Shown here: positions 29,713 through 44,000 of the stretch, piece after piece
How the letters are laid out: each line of letters opens with the position of its first letter
Numbering within the stretch: position 1 is the stretch's first letter
Origin: Syngnathus acus
Taxonomy: Eukaryota; Chordata; Actinopteri; Syngnathiformes; Syngnathidae
Assembly: GCF_901709675.1 (NCBI RefSeq)
Contig: NC_051096.1
Span: 2,755,001-2,819,000, forward strand
Direction of reading: 5' to 3'
DNA length: 64,000 nucleotides
Program-made: the position numbers and the translations under genes
Notes under the pieces: model-generated
The model's database searches: none
The model's input: the letters and a program-made list of their open reading frames with translations, nothing else
Told to the model about the DNA's origin: nothing

Positions 29713-30318
29713 CTGTGTGCTCTTACTAAAAGTGACACTATGACGGCTGTGGTGCGTTTTCGGTCCGATGGAAATCAGAGCATGTAGTTCAACGGGAGAG
29801 CCTGGATTGTTCATTTTTCACCAACGTAAAATACACAGTCAAGTCGAGACACCTCGACTGTGATAGCCACTCAGCCGCTGTCAGAACAGCAGAGCGTCTT
29901 TAAAAGTGACTTTGTTCTTAATGTCGCAATATTTTATAGAGCTAGTCTAAAACAGTAAACAAAGCCATATTGATTCTTTTGGATTTTGATCACAATCACT
30001 TTCAATAGTTTATTCCTTACACTGTCTAAAACCTTTTTTCAAAAACTGTCACTTTCATTTACAAAAGAAATACAATTTAAAGAATATTTAGTATTTATTT
30101 TTATTCAATTATTCGACTCTCCATAATATATAGGAATATAACTTTATGCCTTTTGTTGTAATATAACTGATTTTAATATAGAAGCTGGTGTAACACTTCA
30201 CAGATTTTTGTTGGTGGTGTGCCTCGAGGTGTTTTCCAATGAAAAGGTGTGCCGTGAATGAAAAAAGGTTGGGAAACACTGACCTAGACATAATAAAGCA
30301 CCCGGTGACGAGACGTGA

Positions 30319-30804
30319 CACACATACATTACATACATTACATACATTACATACATTACATGCACGTGCACACATGCACTACATACACTACATACACACA
30401 CACACACACATATACACATGTACACATGCACATACACACATGTACACATACACACAATACACACAATACATACATACAATACATACATACATACATACAC
30501 ACATACATACACACACACATTACATACATTACATACATACATTAATACATTAATACATACATACATACATACATACATAACATTACATTGCACACACACA
30601 CACACACGCGCACACACACAAACAAATACATACACACCATACATACATACATAAACACATACATACCACACAGTTATCAACTGGTCACTAGGTAGCGCAT
30701 ACATACACACATAAATACATACATACATTACATACATACATACATTAATACATATATACATTACACACATACATACTTACATACATTGCATTACATTACA
30801 TACA

Positions 30805-30842
<38 letters not shown>

Positions 30843-30890
30843 ACACACACACACAAATACATACACACCATACATACATAAAGACATACA
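30319..30890. repeat. Compound ACAT/AC microsatellite
   Basis: About 570 bases of ACATACAT, TACATT and ACACAC runs. It is interrupted by one unique patch, ACCACACAGTTATCAACTGG (from about 30666), which recurs in nearly the same form at the right end (from about 30893). The open frames across it on both strands are low-complexity artefacts. Confidence 0.95.
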
Positions 30891-30929
30891 TACCACACAG
30901 TTATCACGACTGGTCACCAGGTAGCGCTC

Positions 30930-31233
30930 GTGTGCAAAAAAGCCCCAACCAAGCAGGAGGTTGGTTCTATCAAATTATGATTACTCCTAATCGTTCCAGT
31001 CCACAAAAGAGGAAGCCGTATCTCAATTTTGGTCTGTTTATATTGTAATGAAAATCAAGAGTCAGATGTCTATTTTCGAAATGAGACGCCAAACGTCACT
31101 ATATAAACCAACCTATTGCTGTAGTGCGCACAAGTCACCGCAGGGTGTCGCTGTTGTATCGTACTGCATCGATATCGTTGTCATCCAAGATGTTATATAA
31201 AAACATTAAGCTGAGTTTTGCATCCTAAGAGTT
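30930..31233. other. Spacer between the repeat block and the nfatc1 3' end
   Basis: Unique-looking sequence with no coding frame. A short GTATCGTACTGCATCGATATCG patch near 31160 resembles the block at 29169. Confidence 0.4.
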
Positions 31234-32071
31234 TTATTTTCATTTGACTTGTAAATGTTGACTTCACCTTTGTCCCCTCTCCTTAATGAAATAAAGAAAA
31301 CAACGTTTATTAGTAGATTAAGTTGTGTATCAACGTGTTCTAGTTAGAAAACCACAGCTAAAATGACATCACACATGAATTGCAGTCATTTTGTATCTAA
31401 AAAAAGTACTTTATTGTGTTGAACAAATTGTTGCCATGTCCATATGAAAAACAAGAATCTAAGCATGATTTACTCTGCGTAGTTTGCATGATTTACTAAC
31501 AAAGATACAAATCCAACTCTAAGTAGTATTTTTGATTAACAAGTGGCCTATTAACAAGGATTCTTTGGCAAACTCCAATGAGATGCGATAAGACTCATAA
31601 ATACATGTGTATAAAAAAAAAAAAGAGGAGCCTAATAGGAAGAGGCTGCATGGTAAACATTGATACAAAGAGCACATGCAAGCTGAATAAATATTAAAAA
31701 CCTTCAAATATTACTTAAAAACATTCAAATATTACTATGTACTTATTATTGCCGCTGGTTAGCTTTTGTTTCTTTGGTCTTGGCAGCAATGTGAAGTCAA
31801 GCTTTGCTGGATTTGAGATGATTTGTTCTTTGGTAGCCATACTGAATCATTTTAATCGATTGTCTAAATGCGTAGAAATACATTACAAACTGTACAGTAA
31901 GTGCATGAAAGTTTAAAAACCAACTGAAAGTGTGCGCTTATTGAAAGGCACTTATTTTTATGAATATTGCGGTTTGTATAGTCACATGACCTGTTAGGCA
32001 CTGGATGTTTGGTCCTTTTTTTTTTTTTTTTTTTAATTGAAAGGGACTAAATGTCATTTGGATTGATGGTC
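31234..32071 (-). terminator. nfatc1: nfatc1 3' UTR with candidate poly(A) signals
   Basis: Read on the minus strand, AATAAA occurs at 31410-31415 and 31234-31239, about 660 and 835 bases past the stop. Either could end the transcript. The sequence between is noncoding. Confidence 0.5.
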
Positions 32072-35000
32072 CTATGCGTGGCTGTGGACCGAGATGCTGG
32101 ACAGGTCGTTCCTGATGATCTCGTTGACTGCAAGAGAAGAAAAAAAGCACAATTGAATAAAATCAAGTCGTTGGATTTCTCTTGATGTGGTTACAGTGGA
32201 CAGAAAAGTCTACACACCCCCTGTTGAAATGTCAGTTTTTAAGTGAGTGACATGACTGCGCCCACTCGCTCGCTAACTGTTTGCCGTGTCCTACTTTTCA
32301 TTGGAAGCGCGGGATCTAATTGGAGAAGGCACGTCAATGTATCGATGGGCCCTAAAATAGTCCAGAGGGGCGCCCCGGGCGAGAGGTCCGACGCTTCAGC
32401 CAACATTCATGTCAACAAACAAGCCAATCGTCTTCTTGGTTGAGTTGCAATGGCAACAGAATAAGCAGCTGATAAAGAACTGACAAGTAGCAACATTTAT
32501 ATGACATTATTTTTAGGTACCGGGTACTCACAAAGGCTGTCGATACCGGCTGCCGATACTTAAGAAAATTTGACAAGTCATCCTCACCAGTAGTTGGCGT
32601 TATACTGTGGGAGGTTGACATGTTGGCCAATCATCATCTGGGACCAAGCGTTTTTTTACCGTGGCACTTTGACAGTGGTGGGGTACGTAAAGGGGGCGTG
32701 GCTAGACACAAAGTGAAGCAGCAGTATTGCTTTCTTGTAGCAGGCCGCTGCCAGCTTTTGATATGAAGTCCTTCAGGAACCTGCTTCCTGTCCCGCCGAT
32801 GAACGCCGCAGCTGGCGCCGGCTGATACGGAGGCCCAGACACACACACACAACCAAGGAACTCCCAAACAATTAACGGCATGACACCAGAACCGGGTTCA
32901 AACAACCGCCTCCTGCTCCTCGCGCAGGAATAAAACAAACGCACCTCGGCCCCGGCCACTTCTAAAATTTACTGCCACGTTCTGATCCAAACCACAAGCC
33001 ACGAGATGTTCTTGGCCCGGCACGTCGGGGCTCCTATTGGGTTCCTGCGAGGCGCTAGCGCACACAAAATGCTTCTGCCGTTTTGGTGAATAGCAGAAGT
33101 CGGCAAAAAGGTTGGCGGTTCGGATTTCCTGTTCTTCTTGAACACAGGACAAACTCAAAACTTCATTGTGCATCCAAGCGCATTTCTTCTTCTGCAAGTA
33201 GCAGCTGCTGCAAACATTTTGAAGGCCGGTTCGGCTCTGTTTTCATCGTTTCGACATAAAACAGACATTTTGCTGCCCTTTGTCCCGCCTGCGCTATTTT
33301 TACCAACATGTAAATCATGTGCAAATGGTCTCGGGCCCGCCGTTGCCTTCGGGGCTCGGCCTACAGGAGGAGCTCGTTCGCTCGCGGGCCAGACGGTCAA
33401 TACGCGGCCAGACGAATGATGACTCACACTTCCCGTAAGAAGACACCTGCGATTGGACGCCGCGCAATGATGGACGGCGAGCGAGAAAGTGGATGGAACG
33501 CTCGAAAACATCCCGCTGTGTCAAACTGTGAAGTTCTTTCTGGAACTTTCCAGATGATTGTTTATCATGGACTGTCATAAGTAGGCAGCCTTGGGAGTTA
33601 ATCATTGGGAGTTGGCATCAATCATTTTAGCAGTGCCGCTGATTGGTCAGGATGTGTGGAGTTTTTGAAAAGGCTGGTATTTTGGCTCCCTCTAGTGGGA
33701 CACAAAATAAGAGGCCTTATTATCAGAATTGAGTTTCTTTGACCTAAAGTATTTGTGGCTGGAATCGGTACCCTCGACGAGTACTCGATACCTTCAAATT
33801 AATCTTGTATCGGATCAACGCTGATGCCTGGTATCAGTAATGGCCTTCGCCTAATTATTAAATTGCATATTAAATTTGATCATATTCTCAGATTGTGCTG
33901 AGTCACTCATATTGAAATCCTTCGAAACCAAAATATAAAACTATCTTTGAGTTGTCATAAACATAATTGCGACTTCTTTTGCAGTTCCACCTAAGTGTTC
34001 GTGGCTTTTACAAGGCCCCAAAGGTACGGCCCGAGCTGTAAAAACGTCACGGCCACAAAACACATGCAGCCCTCCAAAAACTAAGCGAAATAACACATTG
34101 CAGTTTGAAACGGGCGCCCGCGTCTGACTTTCAACTTAACGAGCTCCACTCCAGAAGCGAAAGGTTACACCTGAGCGCTGCTCGCCAGCCACCCGAGGCT
34201 TTAATGACGCGATGGACCACATGAAAACTTCATTATCGTCACGGCGGCACCCAGTGTGACATCATCATTACATGAGTTGGACGTCAAACAAGACAGCAAG
34301 GACAAAAAAAACAAGACTCACCATCATCAAGGTACATCTGGTCCAGCTCCTGCGGCTCCTGCTTGATGTTGACGCCCAACGTCCGGGGGCTCTCCGGCCC
34401 TTTGGCAGGGCTGCCACCGGGGGAGAACGGCGCCTCGGGCGTGGACGGCTGGGACGGCGGCTGAAAGCGGCCGGGGGTCTCTTGGATGATGGAGACGTGG
34501 GGCACGGGGAAAGGCGGAGGCAGCCGAGGCGGCGACAAGTCGTGGAGTTTGGGGCTGGTGCTCGGCGAGGAGCCCGAGTTAGGCTCGGCCGCCGATCTTT
34601 GCTGGCCGTACGTCAGCTGAGGCGGGAAGTAGGTCTTGGGGTGCCTCGAGAGGCCGGGCCGCAGCAGAGGGGCGTCGTAGTCGTCCCGGGGCTCGCTTTT
34701 GATGGTCGGCACTGAGCAGAAGAGGACAGCGGACGTGAGTCAGCGCATTTGTACGCGAGTGGGCCTGTGGCTAGGAGACCCAAACAAACATGATCAATGA
34801 GCCCTTGTGTGAGATGACTCAGAAACATTCTAACAGATGATTGTTTTCTTTGGGTGCCGTCGGCTTCCGCCACGTCCAGTGGGAATGAGAAACAAAATTT
34901 TTTGTAGCGGACGCCTGATCCGAGTCATTCTCGACTGAGCCCACCCGTGGTGTTTACCTGTGGAAGGCACGTAAGTGAAGCGCTGGTACTGACTCCGTTT

Positions 35001-38000
35001 CCGCTTGCCGTTGCAGACGTAAAAGTTGACATGCGCCGGCGTGGAGAGATGCTGGTTGCGGTAAGGCGGGATTTCCACCAGGAGTGTGTTCTGAAAGACA
35101 AAAATAATAATTCTCAAGGACCCATGCCTGGAAATCAGCCATGTTTGACCTAAAGCTGTCATTTTGGGCCAAAATCCAGAATGTAAGTTTCATCCCGTTC
35201 ACAATTCATCTGTTGAATTTAGATTTCATAAAAGCAATCAAGTTGTCATTGGAAGAAGTCAATCACAACAAATGCAGCGTGTGGGCGACTCAACTATTGC
35301 GCAACACGGTGCCAAGTCTTCCAGCACTTTCTATAATGTGGGAGTCTCCGCTAAGCAGGAAAAAAGGAGAGCAGCAAAACTGGTCTGGTTTGAATTGGAT
35401 CTCATGTGTACCTAATCAAGTGGCTGATGACCTGTCTGAGGTCAACACTGACAGCAAGCTGAGTGGGACCGGTTTGGCAGAAACGGGTCAGGAGCAGGAA
35501 ACGGAGAGACGCGTTTGTGACGATTCTGTCCGCAAGGGCTCAACTTACATGCTTGGAGGCATCTCGGTCCACTTTGGCTTCGGTCTCCCATATGTGATGC
35601 CCGTCTGCAAAGAAAAGAAAAAATCAAAATGGGGGAAAACGTGATATGAAGAAGTGGAAGAAGCGGCGCGCTCATCATCTGTTACATCACTGATGGAGAA
35701 AGCAGCAGGCCGGCGACGTCACGTCGTCTGACCCACGTTAGCTCATGTCCCCTCGGGGCAGGGGGGAGCGAGAAATCGGATGCCCCCCTCCCCCCAAAAA
35801 ATAGCCCTGAGTCATTCCAAGGAGATGAACGACATCTCATGCGGGGCCTTGACGAGTCAACGCGCGTGGAATCCCGACGGCAGCTGGCGAGCTCATTAGC
35901 CCGCCGCGTCTGGAAAGTCGCCTCCGACACGCAAGGCCTGGAATCTGCTCGGCGGCACGTCGAGGAGCTTTCCAATATTCGCCTCACGATATTTCAAACT
36001 GCTCTCGGTGTTGCGTAAACACATTTCTCAACTTTTTCGATTCCCGGGTTGAGAGTCGGAGGTGGCGCGGGTCGCCACCGACAGCATGCCGTCGGAGAAG
36101 CCCGGCGCGTTCCCGCTAAGTTCCCAAGCGCAAATTGGACTTCCAGCTGCTCGTGTGACCTCACTGGCGAACCATCTCCTCCTCAGACGAAGACCCCCCG
36201 GATACTAACAAAGCATTTCAATGCCAGAACCCCGTTGCGGTTTTAAAAACTCAACGGTGTACTTCCTTTGTCCTCGGATCAGAGTTCAGTCTTGAAAAAC
36301 GTCGCCCAGCAGGGGGTCCATGTTTTTGCACGGCAATAAGAAGAATTGTTTGATAACCGCAGACTGGATTTGATAACCGCAGAATGTTCCGGAGCAAGAG
36401 GGCAACATCTGTTGGGTCTGAGCTGATCCAGAAGCAGCCCCCCCTTTTCCTCAGAGCACAATATGGTTCTCAGCTCTCCGGCCCACCGTGCTGGACGGGA
36501 TCCAATATTATCCCAACTTCAACACCGCCCCTCCCCCCCTTTCTTCCCTTCTCTCAAATAAACCCAGCGCCCTTCGCCCTGGAGCTCGGATGCACAATAG
36601 CGTACAGTAAAGTGACGTGTCACTGTGGACTCAAACGAGCCCCTGTGCCGACTGACTAATTGGGTCGTGGGTGGAGGCACTTTGGTGCCTCGAGTCGACG
36701 GCATCCGGGTGGTGAGCTACAGTAAACACAAACACATGAGCTCAAAAGGAAGCCTTGTCTTGCTTCTTCCTTGCTGCAGAAAAGATCTCTTGGGGTAGGC
36801 CATAATTTAAGCCATACCATCTCTGGATCCCCAAAGGGTGCGTTAACCTTCACCGGAGCAACCTCTTGAGGCCCGAACTGTTTCTAAGGCAACATAACAC
36901 GGTTCCGCAAAACGTCGACATCAAGCGGAGGTTCAGCAAAAAAGCAGAACGACCCACCGCGCTCAAGTCCGCTTTGAACGGCCTGGCACCCAAGAATAAT
37001 AAAACAGAAAGACAGAAGTTGCGGCAAAATAAGCTAAAGGCTAATCGTTAGCATCATTTAACATGAATAGTCAACAGGCTTTGCTTTATTTACAGACGTT
37101 CTGCGAATCCCATAATCTTCAATTTTTCACCCCACTCCATTTAATTGTTCGCCTCAACGCCTTAACAAATCCTCCGGCAGAACCCGACACCGCCCAACAA
37201 ATCCCGACGTGGTCCGAAAAAGGAGTAATTTCCCAAATGGGGTCGCTTATCGGGTTTCGGCATCCCAAAGGCAGCTCGGGGGAGAAGAGACGGACGGCGT
37301 TTTAGATTACAGGTTGAGAAAATCTGGGCCGGTTGATGCTATCGTGGGTGACAACGTGGCGCTTTGCAGGTGCACGTGAGCAGGTGGAGGAACATGAGCT
37401 GGATTACGAGCAGCCATTTTGTCAATTAGCGTTAGCATTAGCTCTTTCGTGGATAGAAATATAGGCATTAATAAAAACAGTTGTGTTCAGGTTGGCTCAT
37501 GTACTTAATCAAATGACCGCTTTTAAACTCGACTGGAAACATCCACGAGGTACTTAAAGGGGAAAGCAGGGCTTTCCTCTCGTGTGAGTCATCAACATGC
37601 ACACGCACACACATTTGGACCGTTGTTTGTCATCTGAGTGGAAACGCAGTGAAGATTATTGGCTTCTCAAGCCCAAAACTAAACAATTGATGGTTTTTGT
37701 GTGTTGGCAGTCCGTCGAGGGCGACCCATCCTGCCTACGTGTGTAACTTGCAGGGGGAAACTCTGACGCACGCGCACGAGCTTTTTGTGGCAAAGGAAAA
37801 TCCTGCCTGTGAATGATATAAGAAGAAGACAAGAGGAGAGCCAAGCGGCTTTGTCACGTTGTGAGGACACGACTTGGACGGCCGCGTGGAAGGATGGAAA
37901 GGTGGAGGCGCACGTGGGCCGCGGGGTGTTTCCATGGAATGCGACAAAAGCAGGGAAACCCTCGTCAAGGAGGCGGAGTTTGGCCTGCCCGGGGGTCCAG

Positions 38001-41000
38001 AGGGCAGCCCGCCTCGAGTTTAGGAAATGACTCCCACATAGCCATTTGATTAGGTACACCCTCAAAGAACCAAGAGCCTAAAATGTACTTTAGAGTTGCT
38101 AATTGCATAATGCAGGAGTACCTAATAAAATGACCTACGAGCGGGTATTTACATTTTCCCTTCACTCGTTTATCTTTTGTCAATGTCATCCTGTTATCGC
38201 ACTTTCGACACGGAGACGCAATTAGCGAAAAATGCGGGGATAACCCTTCCTTCCTCCCTTCCTTCCTTCTTCACTCAAACAATGAAAAGGCTTCCCTTGT
38301 TTTTGGAAGCACACGTGAGCCTCACCAGGCCCAAACGTCACGTTTTTATCCCGCCGAGGCCAATCAAGAAAATTGCTGTTTGTAAACCAAGCGCCACCTC
38401 CTCCCTCCCTCTTTCTCTGTGTCTCGCTCCTTACCTCCCTCCAAACCCAAATAGCTCCCAGTCAGAAATGCGCGCACAAACACACACACATACACACACA
38501 CACACCCTGCTGAAGAAGGCAATGGAAAGTTGTGCAAATGTAAATGTGCTGGGTTAAAAATACAGCGCATTAATGTGCACCACATGTGGCACTCTGGCAA
38601 GGATGGAAGAGATTCTGAAGGGAGGCGGCGGGGGAAGAGTCCTGGGGTTTCTCCAGGGGAGACACACACACACACGCACGCACTCACCTTGAGCCTTCTC
38701 CACAAACACCACCTTAGAGTCAGCCTGGAAGTTGTGCCCATCCAATTTCATGGTTTGGCCTCCGGGGGCAGCGCTGGTCTCCAGGTTCTGCTTGTCTACC
38801 AGGGGCAGCTCTTGGGCCGACCTCTGGGCTGGATGCGAGACAGCATCAGGTTAGCATGAGAGGTAGGCAGTCCAGAGAAGATTCCAGATGACTGAAATAG
38901 TCTGTTGTGCTTCGCTGAGTCACACGTGAGAGCGTTTGGGTTGCAGCGATTATCTCTCTGACACACGACTGAGTTTATGAGACGCAGACGCGCACCCGTT
39001 CCCCGTTTGGCCCGAGCATCCCAATGTCAGTGAGCGTTTGTGTGTTCTGTAAAATGATGGATGTTTGCGCCTAAATATTTACTCCAGGAATATTTTCCCT
39101 CGGCATGACTTCACTCCTCTTTTTTTACGTTCCGACTCCCCCCTGCCTGCTTGCCTTCTGCTTTTTTTTTTCTTCCTCTCACTCCCAAACGGGCCACATT
39201 TATACCATTCCGCAATTCTGTATCATTTGTAATGAATCAATGTGCCACTCACAGCACTCGATTGGGTTGGAGGCAGCCTGAAGGGAGACTGTCCTGCCGC
39301 CGGCCTGTCCAATGTGGACCCGGAACACCATCCGCACACGTGTGTTCTTGCGGCCGATGTCAGTCTCGCCCTTACGCAGCTCGATGTCCGAATTGCGCAG
39401 TTTCAGAATCCCGGCGCAGTCGATCCTGCAAGCAACACAATGACAAATCGGTTAGATTCAAAATGCTGACCGGACAAAAGAAATATCATATATGCAATCA
39501 AATAGAGGGTTGGTGTTTCGAATTAGCGTTTGGAGCTTGGCCCGTTGCTTCACATAGCACACATGGACTAAATCATGACAAGGTCAGGCATGCTAGCATG
39601 TAGCGTTGTCGCGCGTGGATCAGGATTGTGTACGGTAGTGCGTGCTACTGACATGGCTCGCATGTTGTTGTCGGGCAGGAGAGGGATCTCGAGAACTTTG
39701 GTGTTGTTGTTGCAGACGGCCTCGTGGCTGGGCGTGGACACGGTCTTGCCGGTGATGCGGTGCACCTGGTAGAAGGCGTGCGGCCGTAGCAGGCGTTCGT
39801 CCGCCGTGCCGATGAATAGCTGCAACGTCAGCGGCTCCTTGGACACGTAGCCGTGCAGCTGAGCACAAAGACGATACAAATATTTGCCAAGTAAACCTTC
39901 GAGTTTCAAATTAGGCTTTCAAAGAAGGGGTCCCGAATGTTGACGCTACTCAGATCTTTATCGCTGAAAACCTCGGCAGGATGAAGACGTATGTTGCTGC
40001 TACCGCGGGGCCAAAGTAGTTCCAGACCTCCGTGCGGTAGACTTGACAGACACCCCCCCCCCCACAAGCCCCTCCCATCACTGGGACCACCAAGACCCAC
40101 ATGCAACAGGCACGCAGCCCAAAACAACAACTACCAAAGGGACTCAAAGTTTCTAGCCATGAAATGAAGGCAACAGAGAAAAAAAAAATGCAGGGAGGTG
40201 AGCGGAGTAATACGAGCGAGCGCCTCGTCTAATTACAAGCCGGCTGCCACGAGGGGGGAAAGGCTGGAATGGACTTTTCACTTAGCAACATGTGATTAGC
40301 AGGAGGATCCCGCTCAAATCTCGAGTGTGTGTGTATGTTTGTGGAAGGAAACGGGCCGTTGCCTAGCAATTGTGTTTATTTAAGCGCGGTGTCAAGCGAG
40401 GTCTCCGGCTCTCTCCACATTGCACATTCTACACTTTAATTATGAATATTAATTAATTAAATAACCTCTAAAAGCAGGAGCAACACTATTTTATTTATTT
40501 TTTTTACATTTTACTGTAAAGGATTTTAAAAATTAAATAAATGAAAGATAATGTAATGGCTTATTCATTCTAAAATTTTAATAAGATTTAAAAATAACTA
40601 AATAAATGAGCTAGTTTTGGTTTAAATGATTTTCTGTTGCCGTCCGCCCAAAACCAAAAGCGCAAACGTACGACCCAGCTGACGGCCGAGGCAATTAAAG
40701 GTCGGTTAGAAGTTTAAGGCCCCTCCCGACGAGTTCGCATTATCGCCCACCAGAGGAATCTCGAGACTCCGGCAGCTCAAGGCACCGACGAGGAAGGAGG
40801 CCGGAGCAGGAAGGGGAGGGGGGAGGCCAGATCAAAACAATCCGAGCATTGGCTCACACTTTTCACGTCACATGATGTTTGTTGACTAAATGGAATCAAG
40901 TGGACCCGGGCTGTTATTTTCAAAGGAAATTTACTTAGCAAAATGACACATGACCCCCGACACGAGACCGTCTTGGATCTTTACCAAATGTGGACAAAAT

Positions 41001-44000
41001 TTGCGCTCGATTCATTGAAGTTTCTAATTATTTGCAGTTTACAAAATTTTCATTTTTATTCAAGTTGACAAAATATTTGATCGGCCATATTTATGAAAAC
41101 CTACATTTGGTGGATTCAAGACTTTACATGGTCTTTACGAAAACTTTGTTTCATCAAAGACCGTAAATGGTCTCGTTTGGCGTTTACCAAAATGACAAGC
41201 AGAAAATTAAATTGTCAACGATGGTTACGAAAGACTCGGAATTGTCTTTGAGGTTTGAATATGTGCGGAAAGCGCCGTTGTCGAGTTTGTGCCGACGTAC
41301 GGGTGGGCGGCGTGTGCGGTTGCGGCGGGCATCAGAAAAGAACAAAAAACAGCCCACGCTGCCCGCTTGGATTTTGGAAAAGGGAACCACAGCAGAATGT
41401 TCCAGAATAAACCAAGGAAGATGGAAGGGGGGGGGGGGCTTCAGAAGTGGCTTGTCTACTGTGTAATGAGAAGGGAGGGGGGGGGGCTTGTTTGAGGCTC
41501 CCTCCGACACGGCCCGAGCCGCCTGCCAGAAACGTGTGTGGTTGCGCCGCGATGATGTCAGCCATTGCACACGGGAAAACTTTCCTAAACAAAGACACGT
41601 CTGTGCGGCGGCGGAAAAGGAGGGGATGAGGAAGGGGGGGGAACGGCATCTAGCCTTTTTTTTTTTTTTGAAGTGAGAAGACACTCTCTCCTTCACGGCC
41701 TCATGTCCTTAAATCGTTATCACCTCCGCTCTTTAAAATCACAAACATCCTCAGTTGCAATGTGTGATTTTACGATCGATTCTATATTTGACCGATCTGA
41801 GGTCAGAAGTTTGAGGCAGCAGAACATAACACGCTGATTTTTTTAATGTGACTAAGCTGTTGCAGGTCTCCATCACGCCGTGTGTGTGTGTGCATGCAGC
41901 AGCCATGTAGGACGCAATGGAAAAAGCAGTGAGTCACTTTCGTCTGGACAGGAAGCCACCGGCCGGCCTAATAGCGTATCCCATTCAGAAATGTGACATC
42001 TTGAAATAACTTGCCGCTGCATTTTGACACACCGGCGACAAAGCGGGTGAGGGGGGGGTGAGAAGGGGCGAGGTCGCCCAGTTTGATGGACACGTGTGTG
42101 TGTGTGGGTCACGTCGCCACAGCAACCCGTGAACTACGTTACACCGGGGAAGAGATGTTCTGTCTCCACAGTTCTCTAAAATTTTTGGGCGGGGCGGGGC
42201 AGGGCAGGGCAAAGAAGAATCTATAACATTTTGGTGCGAAAACATCATAAAATAAAAATTACTAGAGACTTCAAACTAAAACCCCCTGGCCCAAAAATAG
42301 TGGTTCCAAACCTGTACAATGGGGTGTCCTCCGCCCAGAGCCTTCACTGCCCCCCTGCTGCCTTCAGTCTCATAGTGGGCCCGGTGGTGGGACTTGGGCT
42401 GCACTTCGATCTGAAGGCTGTACGGTCCGGAGCTGGAGGGCAATTGCCAGTCCAAGGCCGGCAGAGATGGGCTGGAAAAAGACGAGAAGTTATGGTCAAT
42501 GGATTCAACACGCTGATCTTTGCTTTGTTTGTGTACCTGACAAACTGCTTGGGCTTGGACCAGGAGTACTGGTGCTGAGGCACGTCAAGAAAACCTCCGC
42601 AGTACGCCTCCTTTTTCAGGCGGTTGGAGAGGTGTTCGTCACGACAGAGCTCCCCGGGGAGCAGCTCTTCGCCGCCGGGCTCCAGCTTGAGGCTGACGGT
42701 GGGGCTGTGGTCGAGGCTGGTCCGACGGGCTTTCATGGGGATGCCTTCCACCAGGTCAGCCACGCCGTCCGTGCTCAGGGCATTGATAGCCGCCAAGATG
42801 GCGGAGTTGGTGTATTGGTTGGTGTTGGCAAGCCAGGACTCCTCTGTGACGCTGAGGCGGGGTGAGGTTTGGGGCGATGGCCCCGGGGAGTGGTTGGGCG
42901 TGTGCTGGTAGTGCTTGTGCGCCGTGCCGCCACCGTTGAAGCTGTACTTCCTCTTGGCACCACAAGGGGAGTTAGGCCGAGAGCCACCCCGGCCGATAAA
43001 GGGGTCATCCGTCACGCCGTTGCTGGGCGACGTGGACGGGGAGTGGCGCGGTGAACTGCTGGGCAGGGCCAGGGTGGAACCCTTGGGGGACACCGTAGGC
43101 GATTGCCAGGGGGAGTTTTGCGGCGATTGGTCGTAGTTGTACGAGAAGCTCGACTCGTAGGACGAAGCTTCCGATTGGCAACTGCGGGACGAGACGCTGC
43201 TGGCCGGACTGAGGCAGCTGGGATCCCGGTAGCCTTCGCCGCTGGGGAGGGTCAACGTAACCACGGAGTTGACCCGCTTGGTCACGGGGAGCCTGTCCTG
43301 CTCTACCTCGTCCTCAGGGAACTGACCGTAGGCGGTGATCTCGATGCGGGGGCTCTCCAAGGCGGGCGCCCCGTTCGGGCGGACCGGGTAGTAGCCGGCG
43401 GCGCTCAGGTCGTCCTGGCCGTCAAAGACGTGGGCCTCAGAGATCGAGATGACGGGGCTGGTCTGGAGGCTCAGGTACTGCGGGGTGAGGCAAGGGTTGC
43501 CCAGCGAGAGGGAGAGGCTGACATTGGGCGTGTAGCCGTATGTGTCTGGAAGACAAACACGTGGACTTTGGATCAACACTGGTCAAGCTTTACATGGCGG
43601 ACAAACCCTCCGCCCATCAAATTCCTGTTTTTCCCTCTTGGACAGTTCTGTGCTTCCATGTTGGTTACACCCATAACTAGTGTCGATGCAGGCCGTCCAT
43701 CCAATTTCGAGATTTCATTTGGGTTGACTTTTAGGTAGTCCAACTGGTTAGCATGTCTCTTGACACTGGTTAGCGGTGCAACCAGTTATTTGGTGACAAC
43801 AATGACAAATTATCTCATCAGAAGCAAAACAAATACAAGTTTAGCTCAACAGCCCGCAGTGTTTTTGTTGAGACTTGCGATTGTGTCGGATACTTCCCAC
43901 CACAGCATGACCAGTCACACTGAGTTTTGGCGACGTCGCGGTGAACAATGACGCAGAGCATTTCCAATGGCTCCAGTTGTATAAATGGAGACCAGGTGGA

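Noticed and set aside
30109-30770. Long frames rich in Cys/Val/Met/Tyr or Thr/His/Ile across the ACAT array
   Set aside because: They are low-complexity translations of a microsatellite, open on both strands.
34272-34715. Plus-strand 147-residue frame
   Set aside because: Antisense of nfatc1 exon 9, where biased Pro/Ser codons keep the opposite strand open.
35141-35644. Plus-strand 167-residue frame
   Set aside because: It crosses an nfatc1 intron and exon 7 in antisense; no family features or splice context.
43103-43738. Plus-strand 211-residue frame
   Set aside because: Antisense of nfatc1 exon 2 with no similarity that I recognise.
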